A DNA stretch of 64,000 nucleotides from Micromonospora noduli (lineage in GTDB: Bacteria > Actinomycetota > Actinomycetes > Mycobacteriales > Micromonosporaceae): contig NZ_PYAK01000004.1 in NCBI RefSeq assembly GCF_003264365.1, forward strand, positions 210,431 through 274,430, read 5' to 3'. The notes under the pieces are model-generated. The model had not been told where the DNA came from, searched no databases, and saw only the letters and a list, made by a program, of their open reading frames with translations. Shown one piece after another: positions 7,480 to 15,563 of the stretch; the stretch's first letter is position 1, and the number at the start of each line of letters is the position of its first letter. Position numbers and translations under genes: made by a program.

Positions 7480-10023
7480 TTAGACCATGATCAGCTCCTC
7501 CGAGGCGGGCAACTGCGCCTGGTCGTAGAACCAGCGCAGGTGGTCGAGCAAAGCGTCCCGGGCGTCGGAGTCGGTGAGGACGGTCAGCGGAAACCCGGGC
7601 CGAAGCGCGATTTTGGCGGCGGCGATGTCCACACCTGGCAACTGGTTCAGCCGCTGACGCAACTCCTTCCGGAGGGCGACGTCCCCGAACGGGGGCCGGA
7701 CGCTCAGGTGCTGGAATACGACTTCGAATTTCCCGCTCGGGTAGATCGTCGCCGGCCAGACGTCACCGAGTTCGTGCCTCCGGTCGCGGGCCATGAGGAA
7801 GCAGGAGGTTTCGTCCCTCGTGCCGAAAAGGAGGGTGCCGCCGATCGCGATCCAAGCCTCCAGCACGACCTGGGTAGCGGTGGCAACCGCCGGTCCCTGG
7901 AGAGCGGTCAACTGCTCAAGAAAGCGTGCGGCGTAGTCGACCTCCTGGTCGGCGCGCGGCCGGGGCAGGCGCTCGGGCAGGTCATCCGGCGTCACCCCGG
8001 CCAGCTGCGCCAGCTCCTCGGTGCCGATCCGCTGGGCTTGGTCCGCGCGGTCGTACTGGTCGAACTGCACGCCCTCCGCACGCAGTAGGGCGCGCGGGTC
8101 GTCGGTGCGGTTCGGATCGAGCCAGCGGAAGCCCGGGGAGACCGTGCCCTCGACCTGCAGGACCCGATGGGCGTTCGGGACAGGGTGGTTGGCAAGTCGG
8201 GCACCAACGGGCACTGGAGCGGTGCCGATAAGTGCGGCCAGGTCGCCGTACGTGGTCCACGAACCTGCGGGCAGCTCGGCGAGAGCCTTGTTCATCACAT
8301 CCCATGGCACCACCGACTGGTCGACCGCCTGCTCCGTGGGGCCCCGCCAGATGGAGATGATTCGTTCCGCGAGCGCGTCAGCCCTGGCATGAATCTCGGG
8401 ACGGCCCCAGCGGTCCTGGGCGGCGATCTCCTGGTTGAGCACGATCCCGCTCTTGCCGAGCTGGACTCGCTTGACCGGGAAGGAGCTGTTGCTCAGCTCC
8501 GAGTTGTAGCCGGTCAGGGTCAGGTTCCCGAGGGTGTGGACCAGGGCCTCGTGCGCCTCACCAACGTTTTCCTCCGGCCCGAGGTCAGGTGCCAGCATCT
8601 GCCGCCATTCGCTGGTGGAGGTCTGAGGCAGCACGTGCTCGATGGTCAGCGAGTCCAGCGCCACCGGCTCCTTGCTGCCGTACGACTCCTCCAGCCACCG
8701 CAGTACCAGGTTGCGTTGGTGTGGACGGCCGTTGAGGTAGTACGGGATCGACCGGACGGCGGCCCGGACGCTTTCATCGGTGGCGTAGTACTTGCGACCG
8801 ACCGAGAGGTAGGAGTGCACAGCCTGATCCACCGGCAGGTCCCGGTCCATCTCTGTGACGACGGACAACAGGATCCGATTGATGTTCGCGGTGGCTCGAC
8901 CGATCACCAGGCGACGAACGAAGAAGCTTTCTATGTACAGCATCGCCGACGTGACCTCGGCGGATGTCGCAGTGCCGTTCTCGCGGCGGTCTAGCAGGTG
9001 CAGCAGCAGCGGGTAGACCGTGGTCGTACCCCAGGCACTCAGCCGCTCCAGCCGCCGCTGTACGTCAGGGTCCTGCTCCTCGCCGGGATGGAGGATCACC
9101 CGGAGCAGGGCACCAAGGCGGCTGAACCGCTGCACCTGCGCCTCAATCTCCTCTTCGGAACGCAGTTGCTCAAGCCGGGTCTGCTGCGCCGCATAGATGT
9201 CGGTTTGCTTGATCCGCGGGTCGTGGTGAACCAGATCGAGCCAGAAGAGCAACTCCAGCTCCGCCGACGTCAGTCGACTTTGCAGCGGCAGCCACAGGGC
9301 CTGGTAGACCGTTTCGCCCCGGACCGGCAGCCTCATGAACAGATAGTTGCGCAGCAAGTCACCCTGGGTGAGCTTTAAACCGGTGTTGTTCAGCGACTCG
9401 AAGATCCGGTAGACGTTGTCCCCCGGCTGCGCGGTGACCGACACCAGCGCCAGGCCCGTGATGACGGCGCTCTCGATGCGCTCGATGTCCAGCGGATCGT
9501 CCGGGTCGTCGGCCGCGGCGAGTTGGTTGGCGAAGAACTGATAGGCGACACCCACGGGGTCGACGCCCCCGGCCTCAGGGGAGGATTCCAGACAGGCCAC
9601 GTAGGCGTCCCGGTCGGCCTGGGTGGGAACCAGCTTCCACCGGCGCTGCCCCTGCTCCCACGGATTCGTCAGGTACTGCTGGTTGAGACGGTCGCGGTGC
9701 TTGGGGTCCTCGTGCTGCGCCCGATGATCGCGAATGGCGCAGAGCAGGATGGTCAGGCTGGTCAACCGCTGTTGGCCGTCGACCACCAAAAACTCGGCGA
9801 GGCCCGCCGGACCGTTCGCGGGACTGGGCGCGAGCACCAGCGAGCCGATGAAGTGCGTGGCGCCCGGGTTGTCCACCCGGTCCTCGGCTAGCTTGCGCAC
9901 GTCCTCCCACAGTCGCGCCAACTGCGCCTTTGTCCACGAGTAGGTGCGCTGATACAACGGCACCTGATACTGCTTCGTCCCCTCCAACAACCCTTGAAGC
10001 GTGGTTTCCGCTGCCGCGACCAT
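7480..10023 (-). CDS. DUF262-DUF1524 (GmrSD-type) protein with alkyltransferase-like domain
   Basis: Start ATG 10023 has GAGG just upstream; product 847 residues. Residues ~1-230 are DUF262, a ParB/Srx-like NTP-binding fold: VPLYQRTYSW and the signature VVDGQQRLTSL (DGQQR at 82-86). Around residues 430-520 is the DUF1524 HNH-like nuclease part, with EHVLPQTS and HTLGNLTLTGYN. This pairing defines GmrSD-type modification-dependent restriction proteins. Unusually, a region near 590-690 resembles the DNA-binding domain of alkylguanine methyltransferases (GSWTTYGDLAALIG ... ANHPVPNAHRVLQVEG ... RALLRAEGV), but the catalytic PCHR is NAHR, so it cannot accept alkyl groups and resembles alkyltransferase-like base-flipping readers. 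The last ~130 residues form an unassigned domain. A nuclease guided by recognition of modified bases is the likely role; that is inference. Confidence 0.85.
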   Translation of the reverse strand: MVAAAETTLQGLLEGTKQYQVPLYQRTYSWTKAQLARLWEDVRKLAEDRVDNPGATHFIGSLVLAPSPANGPAGLAEFLVVDGQQRLTSLTILLCAIRDHRAQHEDPKHRDRLNQQYLTNPWEQGQRRWKLVPTQADRDAYVACLESSPEAGGVDPVGVAYQFFANQLAAADDPDDPLDIERIESAVITGLALVSVTAQPGDNVYRIFESLNNTGLKLTQGDLLRNYLFMRLPVRGETVYQALWLPLQSRLTSAELELLFWLDLVHHDPRIKQTDIYAAQQTRLEQLRSEEEIEAQVQRFSRLGALLRVILHPGEEQDPDVQRRLERLSAWGTTTVYPLLLHLLDRRENGTATSAEVTSAMLYIESFFVRRLVIGRATANINRILLSVVTEMDRDLPVDQAVHSYLSVGRKYYATDESVRAAVRSIPYYLNGRPHQRNLVLRWLEESYGSKEPVALDSLTIEHVLPQTSTSEWRQMLAPDLGPEENVGEAHEALVHTLGNLTLTGYNSELSNSSFPVKRVQLGKSGIVLNQEIAAQDRWGRPEIHARADALAERIISIWRGPTEQAVDQSVVPWDVMNKALAELPAGSWTTYGDLAALIGTAPVPVGARLANHPVPNAHRVLQVEGTVSPGFRWLDPNRTDDPRALLRAEGVQFDQYDRADQAQRIGTEELAQLAGVTPDDLPERLPRPRADQEVDYAARFLEQLTALQGPAVATATQVVLEAWIAIGGTLLFGTRDETSCFLMARDRRHELGDVWPATIYPSGKFEVVFQHLSVRPPFGDVALRKELRQRLNQLPGVDIAAAKIALRPGFPLTVLTDSDARDALLDHLRWFYDQAQLPASEELIMV

Positions 10024-10116
10024 CCTCGACCCCTCTATTTTGGGCCGGCACCCGAGCCGGCAAGGAAGCAAATCAACGTCCGAATAAGCAAGCGACGTCA
10101 GCCGCAGCCCGCAAAC

Positions 10117-13100
10117 TCAGAGACCGAAGACTTTCTGGGCAAGGTTTCGCCAGGCCGGGAAGTCCACCCCACCCCGATCGTCTGTCACAACCAACATGCC
10201 CTGGGCTCCGCCGCCATCCTCCGTCGACAGGATCCCGTTGCGGGCATACCAGTCCTTCTTGAGCGCCCACTTGGCGGCATACCTTGGGTCGGAGAGCATC
10301 CCGAGGTGTTCCCAGATCACCTTCTCCCCCAGGTCCGTGTCAATCGTGAAGTCCGGTCGAACAGTCCTGCCATCGGCGCCGATGAAGGGCGTTTCGTAGT
10401 CGTAGGACAGACCGAGCTGGTGCAGCAGGTTCGCGATCAACAACTCGCTCTTGCTGCGGACCAGTTCACCCCGGTCAGTACGGTGCACTAGGCCCCGGTC
10501 GACCACGGCATCGCCGACCTGAATGGGTTCCGACGGCACGAACAGGTTCGTCAGACGACCGGCGGTGTCGGAGTAGACGGGGGAGCCGCGCTTGGCGACC
10601 TCGTCGAGGTCGGCCTCGTGCAGCAGGATCACCTTGCCCTTCTGCCGGGTCAGGGCGGTGTAAAGCAGTTCCCGACTGAGCCCGGCAGCTTCCGCCGGGA
10701 GCACGACAACGGTGATACCGAATTCGCTTCCCTGCGACTTGTGGATGGTGATCGCCCATGCGAGTTCGAGCATCGGCGCGCGGGTGTCGTCGGACCAGTC
10801 GTAAAAGTCGTACTTGACTCTCTCGCGGCCGCTGAACTCAATCTCGGTCTTGTTCGGCGGCCAGGTGACCCACTTGGAACGCGTCTGGCCGACCACCACC
10901 CCCAGCTCACCGTTGGCGACGAAACGCTCCGCGTCCTTGGGGTAGATCCGGGACGGCTTGAACTGGTGGTTCCGGATGTTGATGACCTTGTCGCCGACGA
11001 CAATGCGTTCCGGGCCGATCGGCTTGGCGTTCCGCCGCGTCGGCCCGACCGCCTGTTCGAGGGCACCAGTGCCGAACGCGTCCTTCAGCGCACGGTTGAT
11101 CTCGATCGTGCCCCAACCCCGGCTGCGAACAGGTGACAGGATCTGCCAGGCGTCGGCGCGGCCTCCCGCGCCAGCCGGAAAGTAGAGATTTCCCTTGGCG
11201 GACACGATGCCGCCGTAGCTGCGGCCGAAAGCTGCGGCAAGATCCTCGTCGGACGCCATCCTCATCTCCTCGACCTCCTCACGCAGGACGGCGAGGAGAG
11301 TCGGGAACAGGTCGCCTCGGCCGTACTGGACGGCGCGCAGTGTCGACAACTGCTCGCCCGCTCGCAGCCGCTCCCAGACCAGGTCGGCCGCCGGGGACAG
11401 CTCCCCGTCGGCAAACCAACTGGCCAGGACCAGGTCATCGCGTTCCTGTCCGACCTGTCGGCGGGGAATGGTGAGTTCGGCGTAGCCAGGTCCGCATCGT
11501 GGCGTGCGGGTAGCGATGTCGTCGGGTGCGAGTCGACGGACGATGTCGACGAAGGGGCGACCGGCGCCGATCGGCGGGAGTTGCCGGGGATCTCCGACCA
11601 GCACCAGCCGTTGCACCCCGGTAACCGCGTCGAGCAGTGCCGCCAGCTGCTCCTCGGTGAGCATCGAAGCCTCGTCCACCACCACGGTCCTGTAGTTCTT
11701 GGACCGAGTCTGCACGTCACCGGTCACCAGGTACCGCTCGGTCCACGGGTCGTACCGGCTGGTTGAGATCAGGAACTGCGCCAGGGTGACCGCGGGGGCG
11801 TCGACCCGCTGCGCCAGCTGCACCCGGGCCTTACCGGTGGGGGCGACCAGGAGTACTCCCCCGGCGGCCACCGACTCCGTGTGCCGCAGCACCTGCAAGA
11901 GGGTGGTCTTGCCAGTTCCCGCTGAGCCGATAAGGACGCTGATCCGCGACGAGTAGAGCGTATTGAGGGCGGCGACCTTCTCGGCCCGGGCACGCTCCTC
12001 GGCGTCCAGTTCGTCCTCTGGGAGGGTGTTGTCCATGGGGCCCAGCAGCGTGTTGAGACGTACCGCGAAATCGGGTGCGCCGGCGATGGGAACCGCCTTG
12101 AGACGGCGTTCGGTCTGGTCGCGGATGACGTCCCCGACCCGGGTTAGGTCGGCGAGCTGCAGGGCCGGCGCACCATTTGGCAGGGTCACCCCGGTCAGCG
12201 ATGCGTCCGCAGGCAGGCTCTCCGCCGACAGGTGATGGGCGTCGAGGACGTCCGCCGTGACCGGGCACGGTGCGCTGAGCGTCCGTTCTCGGATCCTGTT
12301 GACCACGTCGGCCTGAGGCTGGAGCGTGTGCCCGGCCGCCTTAGCCCGTTGCAGCTCCTCCATGATGAAGGCACGCACCCGACGCGCATCGAGGCCGTCG
12401 TCCATTGCACTGGGCTTGGGCAGCGGGAACGCGGAAGCCAGGGCGGCGTCCGGGAAACACCCTCGGTCGATGACGGCGAGAGGTACGCCTTCGGGCTGGT
12501 CGCGGTCGGCCTCATACAGTCGGTACGGGTTGGCGATGATGTCGCGGTCGTGGAGCGCGGGGTCGCGTCGCTCGACGACGAAGAACCTCTCGGCCTGATC
12601 CTTAGTCAGTGAGAAGCGGCTCAGCAGTTGCAGCAGTTGCCTCCGCTCGGGCCTGAGAGCCTTCCAGGTCGTGCGCAGGGTGGGCGTCAGGTGTGTCTTG
12701 GCGGTCAGACCGAGCCGTTCCGGGTCCGCCATCGCCGCCTCAAGGGTCTGCCAGGGATCGGTACCCGAACCGGAAGCCGCGGCGACCATGTGGGCGAAAG
12801 TCACGTACTGCGGGACGCCGAGGGCGGCCAGGACGCTCGCCAGGCCTGGACGCGGCCCGCGCAGCTTCCAAAGCCGGTTGAGCTGCTCCTCCAGCCAGTC
12901 GAAGCCGAGCGGGCCCGCATCGTCGCCGAGGACCCGTCGGGCGGCGCGTCCCGCCGCCATCAACGCGAGCAGTCCATCGATGGCGAGGTCGTGACTGACG
13001 TGCTCGGTGACGTAGGAGAACGCCTCCCAGCCGCCCTCCGGAGCGAACGCCAGCGCGTCGCTGATGTCGACGCCCTTCCGGTCGCGGGCCTCGAGTAACG

Positions 13101-13842
13101 CCTGATAGGGCATGAGGAAGCCCCGCTGCTGATCGGGGCGCAGTGAGTGCCCGATGGTGGTCTCCCACATCTGGGCCGAGAAGGGCTCCCCACCGCTGCT
13201 GCGGTAGGCCCCGGTCGGCGTGACGGCGGTGACCATGGCGGCACCGACGAGCAATCGACGGGAGTCGTCAGTGAGCGGACTGTGCTTGGCATAGAAGAAG
13301 ACGATGCTGCGCTCCGTCTGTACCGAGCTGAAGAAGGAGTCCAGGATCGCCCGCTGGTTGTCGCCGTGCATCGTCCATGTGGTGTTTCCCCAGCCGGTGA
13401 TGGCGTCGACCCGTTCCTCGAGCTCGGGCAGCAGGCCGAGGCGGCGTTCCTCGTTCACCGTCTTGGCTCCGTCTCGGGACATCCACCGGAAGGGCACCGC
13501 CTGGGCGGAGTACGGCGGCATGGTCTGCGAGGTGGGCTGGAACGTCGCGAAGGCCGGCGACTTCTGCGTGAAGGGGTGCGTGCGCTGGAACGGGATCACC
13601 CGGGGCGACATGAACGTGGCCCGTTCCGCCACGCAGGGCGGAGCGTCCACCAGCGGCAGGTCGGCGATGTCGCGCCCGGCATGGCGCTGCTCATGGTCGT
13701 CACGGCGGTTCTGGCCGATGTTCTTGAGCAGCACGCAGGTGCCGTTGCCGTGCGGATCGGCGCAGACCGTCCCCTTCCAGCCGTTGTCATGCCACGGCAC
13801 GCGGATGGAGATGTGTTCGATCTGTGCCGCGGTCTCACCCAT
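10117..13842 (-). CDS. large RecD-like helicase with C-terminal nuclease-like domain
   Basis: Start ATG 13842 is preceded by GGAG; 1241 residues. The first ~600 residues have no recognised motif. The helicase core is of the RecD/SF1B type: Walker A GSAGTGKTTLL (~residue 637), APTGKARVQLA, Walker B VVVDEASML (~722), LVGDPRQLPPIG, and near the end AWAITIHKSQGSEF and LLYTALTRQK. Residues ~1130-1241 look like a PD-(D/E)XK or Vsr-like nuclease fold: SKSELLIANLL, VRPDFTI, then IWEHLGML, giving the E...D...E spacing expected. A 5'-3' translocase that carries its own nuclease fits a restriction role. It is separated from the kinase gene upstream by 86 bases and from the DUF262 gene downstream by 93 bases. 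The nuclease assignment is weaker than the helicase one. Confidence 0.83.
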   Translation of the reverse strand: MGETAAQIEHISIRVPWHDNGWKGTVCADPHGNGTCVLLKNIGQNRRDDHEQRHAGRDIADLPLVDAPPCVAERATFMSPRVIPFQRTHPFTQKSPAFATFQPTSQTMPPYSAQAVPFRWMSRDGAKTVNEERRLGLLPELEERVDAITGWGNTTWTMHGDNQRAILDSFFSSVQTERSIVFFYAKHSPLTDDSRRLLVGAAMVTAVTPTGAYRSSGGEPFSAQMWETTIGHSLRPDQQRGFLMPYQALLEARDRKGVDISDALAFAPEGGWEAFSYVTEHVSHDLAIDGLLALMAAGRAARRVLGDDAGPLGFDWLEEQLNRLWKLRGPRPGLASVLAALGVPQYVTFAHMVAAASGSGTDPWQTLEAAMADPERLGLTAKTHLTPTLRTTWKALRPERRQLLQLLSRFSLTKDQAERFFVVERRDPALHDRDIIANPYRLYEADRDQPEGVPLAVIDRGCFPDAALASAFPLPKPSAMDDGLDARRVRAFIMEELQRAKAAGHTLQPQADVVNRIRERTLSAPCPVTADVLDAHHLSAESLPADASLTGVTLPNGAPALQLADLTRVGDVIRDQTERRLKAVPIAGAPDFAVRLNTLLGPMDNTLPEDELDAEERARAEKVAALNTLYSSRISVLIGSAGTGKTTLLQVLRHTESVAAGGVLLVAPTGKARVQLAQRVDAPAVTLAQFLISTSRYDPWTERYLVTGDVQTRSKNYRTVVVDEASMLTEEQLAALLDAVTGVQRLVLVGDPRQLPPIGAGRPFVDIVRRLAPDDIATRTPRCGPGYAELTIPRRQVGQERDDLVLASWFADGELSPAADLVWERLRAGEQLSTLRAVQYGRGDLFPTLLAVLREEVEEMRMASDEDLAAAFGRSYGGIVSAKGNLYFPAGAGGRADAWQILSPVRSRGWGTIEINRALKDAFGTGALEQAVGPTRRNAKPIGPERIVVGDKVINIRNHQFKPSRIYPKDAERFVANGELGVVVGQTRSKWVTWPPNKTEIEFSGRERVKYDFYDWSDDTRAPMLELAWAITIHKSQGSEFGITVVVLPAEAAGLSRELLYTALTRQKGKVILLHEADLDEVAKRGSPVYSDTAGRLTNLFVPSEPIQVGDAVVDRGLVHRTDRGELVRSKSELLIANLLHQLGLSYDYETPFIGADGRTVRPDFTIDTDLGEKVIWEHLGMLSDPRYAAKWALKKDWYARNGILSTEDGGGAQGMLVVTDDRGGVDFPAWRNLAQKVFGL

Positions 13843-13928
13843 GACGCTCTCCTCAGTCGACGCCGCTTTCGGCGGCGGTCACGTGATCGGTCGGTGCTGC
13901 GGTGCGGTCCGCCAATCGGCGGCGTGGT

Positions 13929-15521
13929 TCATCGGGATTTGGGCCTGCGCAGTCCGGAGAGCAAGTCGGCAATCTCCTGAGCGCTGGGGTGGGTGGCGCC
14001 ACGCAGCCGGGTCTGGTCCGCCAGAAGGCGGGTCAGGGTCTGCTCAGCGGCGTGCCGCTGACCAGCCCCGAGCTGGAGCAGGCCGATCTGGCGCCGCAGC
14101 TCCAAGGTGCGTGAGTGGTCAGCGCCGAACGCCTCGGTCTCGTCCCGCACGAGTGCATCGAGCTGCCGCAACGCCTCGCTGGTCTCACCGAGGAGCGCGC
14201 GGCAGGTGGCGCCCCTCAGCCGACAGTGCAGCGCGAGATCAACCCGTGGGCCCTGCTCCCGGGCGACATCCTGGGCGAGATTCTCATACGCCGGGGCAGC
14301 CCGCCGGTAGTCGCCTTCTTCGAAGAGCGCGTCGGCGAGTTCTCGACGGGCACCCACCACGTCGTCGTCGGCCTCGCCGAGAGCGTTGATCGCCGGCGCG
14401 ACCGCGGCGGCGAGGACTTCCGCGGCCTGGCCGTAGCGGGACGACCCGACCAGCCGACTGGCTTCCGCTCGGGCATGCCGCAGGTCCGAGTGTCCGATCC
14501 CCGACGCCTCGTCTGGCCGCCGCTGGGGCGGTGCCGGCGGCTTGACCGGCTCAGTGGTGGGCGCTGGCGGCAGGATCGGCCCGGCGGGCGGCGGCGCGGA
14601 GGCCGAGGTGAACACCCGCGCCAGCATCGAGCCGTACATCCGGGTGGGGCTTACCGTCGACACCCCATCAAGGACCCCCGGGATCGGCCCGAGACCGATG
14701 GCGAAGGGAAGGAGCCGGTCGAAGACGACCTGGGCGCTCACCGGTCGGTCCTCGGGCTTCTTCTGCAGCAGATGCAGCAGCAGGTCCTCCAGGCCGACGG
14801 GTACGTCGTCCCGCACGCCGCGCACCGGCAGCGGCTTGTGGCTGACCTGCTTGCTCCACACGTCGTAGGAGGTCGACCCGCTGAAGAGCCGCTCGCCGGT
14901 GAGCATCTCGTGCAGGGTGCAGCCCAACGCGTAGAGGTCGGTGGCGGGGCCGCTGATGTTCGTCTCGATCTGCTCGGGCGCCATGTAGGCCGGCGTGCCG
15001 GGCGGCAGCCCGGTGGCGGTGATCTTCGAGAAGTCCGCGAGGGTGGGCGCTGCCGCGAGTCCAAAGTCGAGCACCTTGACCGCGCCGTCGGGCTGGAGCA
15101 TGAGGTTGCTCGGCTTGAGGTCACGATGCACGAGCGACGCCTGATGTGCGGCGGCGAGGACCGCACAGACCTGGGCGGCGATCCCGGCCGCCCAGCCGAT
15201 GGGCAGCGCGCCCTGCTCGGCGACCAGGTCGGCGAGGCTGATCCCCTGGATGCGCTGCATGACGAGGTAGGGGCGACCCTCGTGCGACCCGACGTCGTAC
15301 ACGGCCGGAACACCGGGGTGCTCGAGCCGGGCGGTAATCCGCGACTCGCGGACGAACCGGCGGATGTAGTCCTTGTCCTGCTCACCGTTCGGGAAGCGGA
15401 TGAACTTCACCGCCACGTGCCGGTCCAGTTTGGTGTCGTGCCCCAGCCACACCTCGCCCATGCCGCCACGGCCGATGGGCAGGTCGTCCAGCTCATACCG
15501 GCCGTTGATCAGCATCCCCAC
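13929..15521 (-). CDS. soluble Ser/Thr protein kinase with TPR-like tail
   Basis: The 530-residue protein begins with a complete Hanks-type kinase domain: glycine loop GRGGMGEVW, ATP lysine K39 in VAVKFI, catalytic loop VHRDLKPSN (D134), DFG at 152-154, and the activation segment ending GTPAYMAPEQ. After the kinase (~270) comes a Pro-rich linker, then ~200 residues of helical repeats with alternating small and aromatic residues (SSRYGQAAEVLAAAV, EEGDYRRAAPAYENLA) resembling TPRs. No membrane segment or PASTA repeat is present, unlike housekeeping PknB-type kinases. It sits 42 bases after the methylase gene on the same strand, inside the island. The BREX type 2/Pgl system also includes a kinase (PglW), so a regulatory or trigger role here is reasonable, but inferred. 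Confidence 0.9.
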   Translation of the reverse strand: MGMLINGRYELDDLPIGRGGMGEVWLGHDTKLDRHVAVKFIRFPNGEQDKDYIRRFVRESRITARLEHPGVPAVYDVGSHEGRPYLVMQRIQGISLADLVAEQGALPIGWAAGIAAQVCAVLAAAHQASLVHRDLKPSNLMLQPDGAVKVLDFGLAAAPTLADFSKITATGLPPGTPAYMAPEQIETNISGPATDLYALGCTLHEMLTGERLFSGSTSYDVWSKQVSHKPLPVRGVRDDVPVGLEDLLLHLLQKKPEDRPVSAQVVFDRLLPFAIGLGPIPGVLDGVSTVSPTRMYGSMLARVFTSASAPPPAGPILPPAPTTEPVKPPAPPQRRPDEASGIGHSDLRHARAEASRLVGSSRYGQAAEVLAAAVAPAINALGEADDDVVGARRELADALFEEGDYRRAAPAYENLAQDVAREQGPRVDLALHCRLRGATCRALLGETSEALRQLDALVRDETEAFGADHSRTLELRRQIGLLQLGAGQRHAAEQTLTRLLADQTRLRGATHPSAQEIADLLSGLRRPKSR

Positions 15522-15563
15522 CGCGACAGCCCTTCCCGTTCTCGATCCACTGGCATGCGCACG

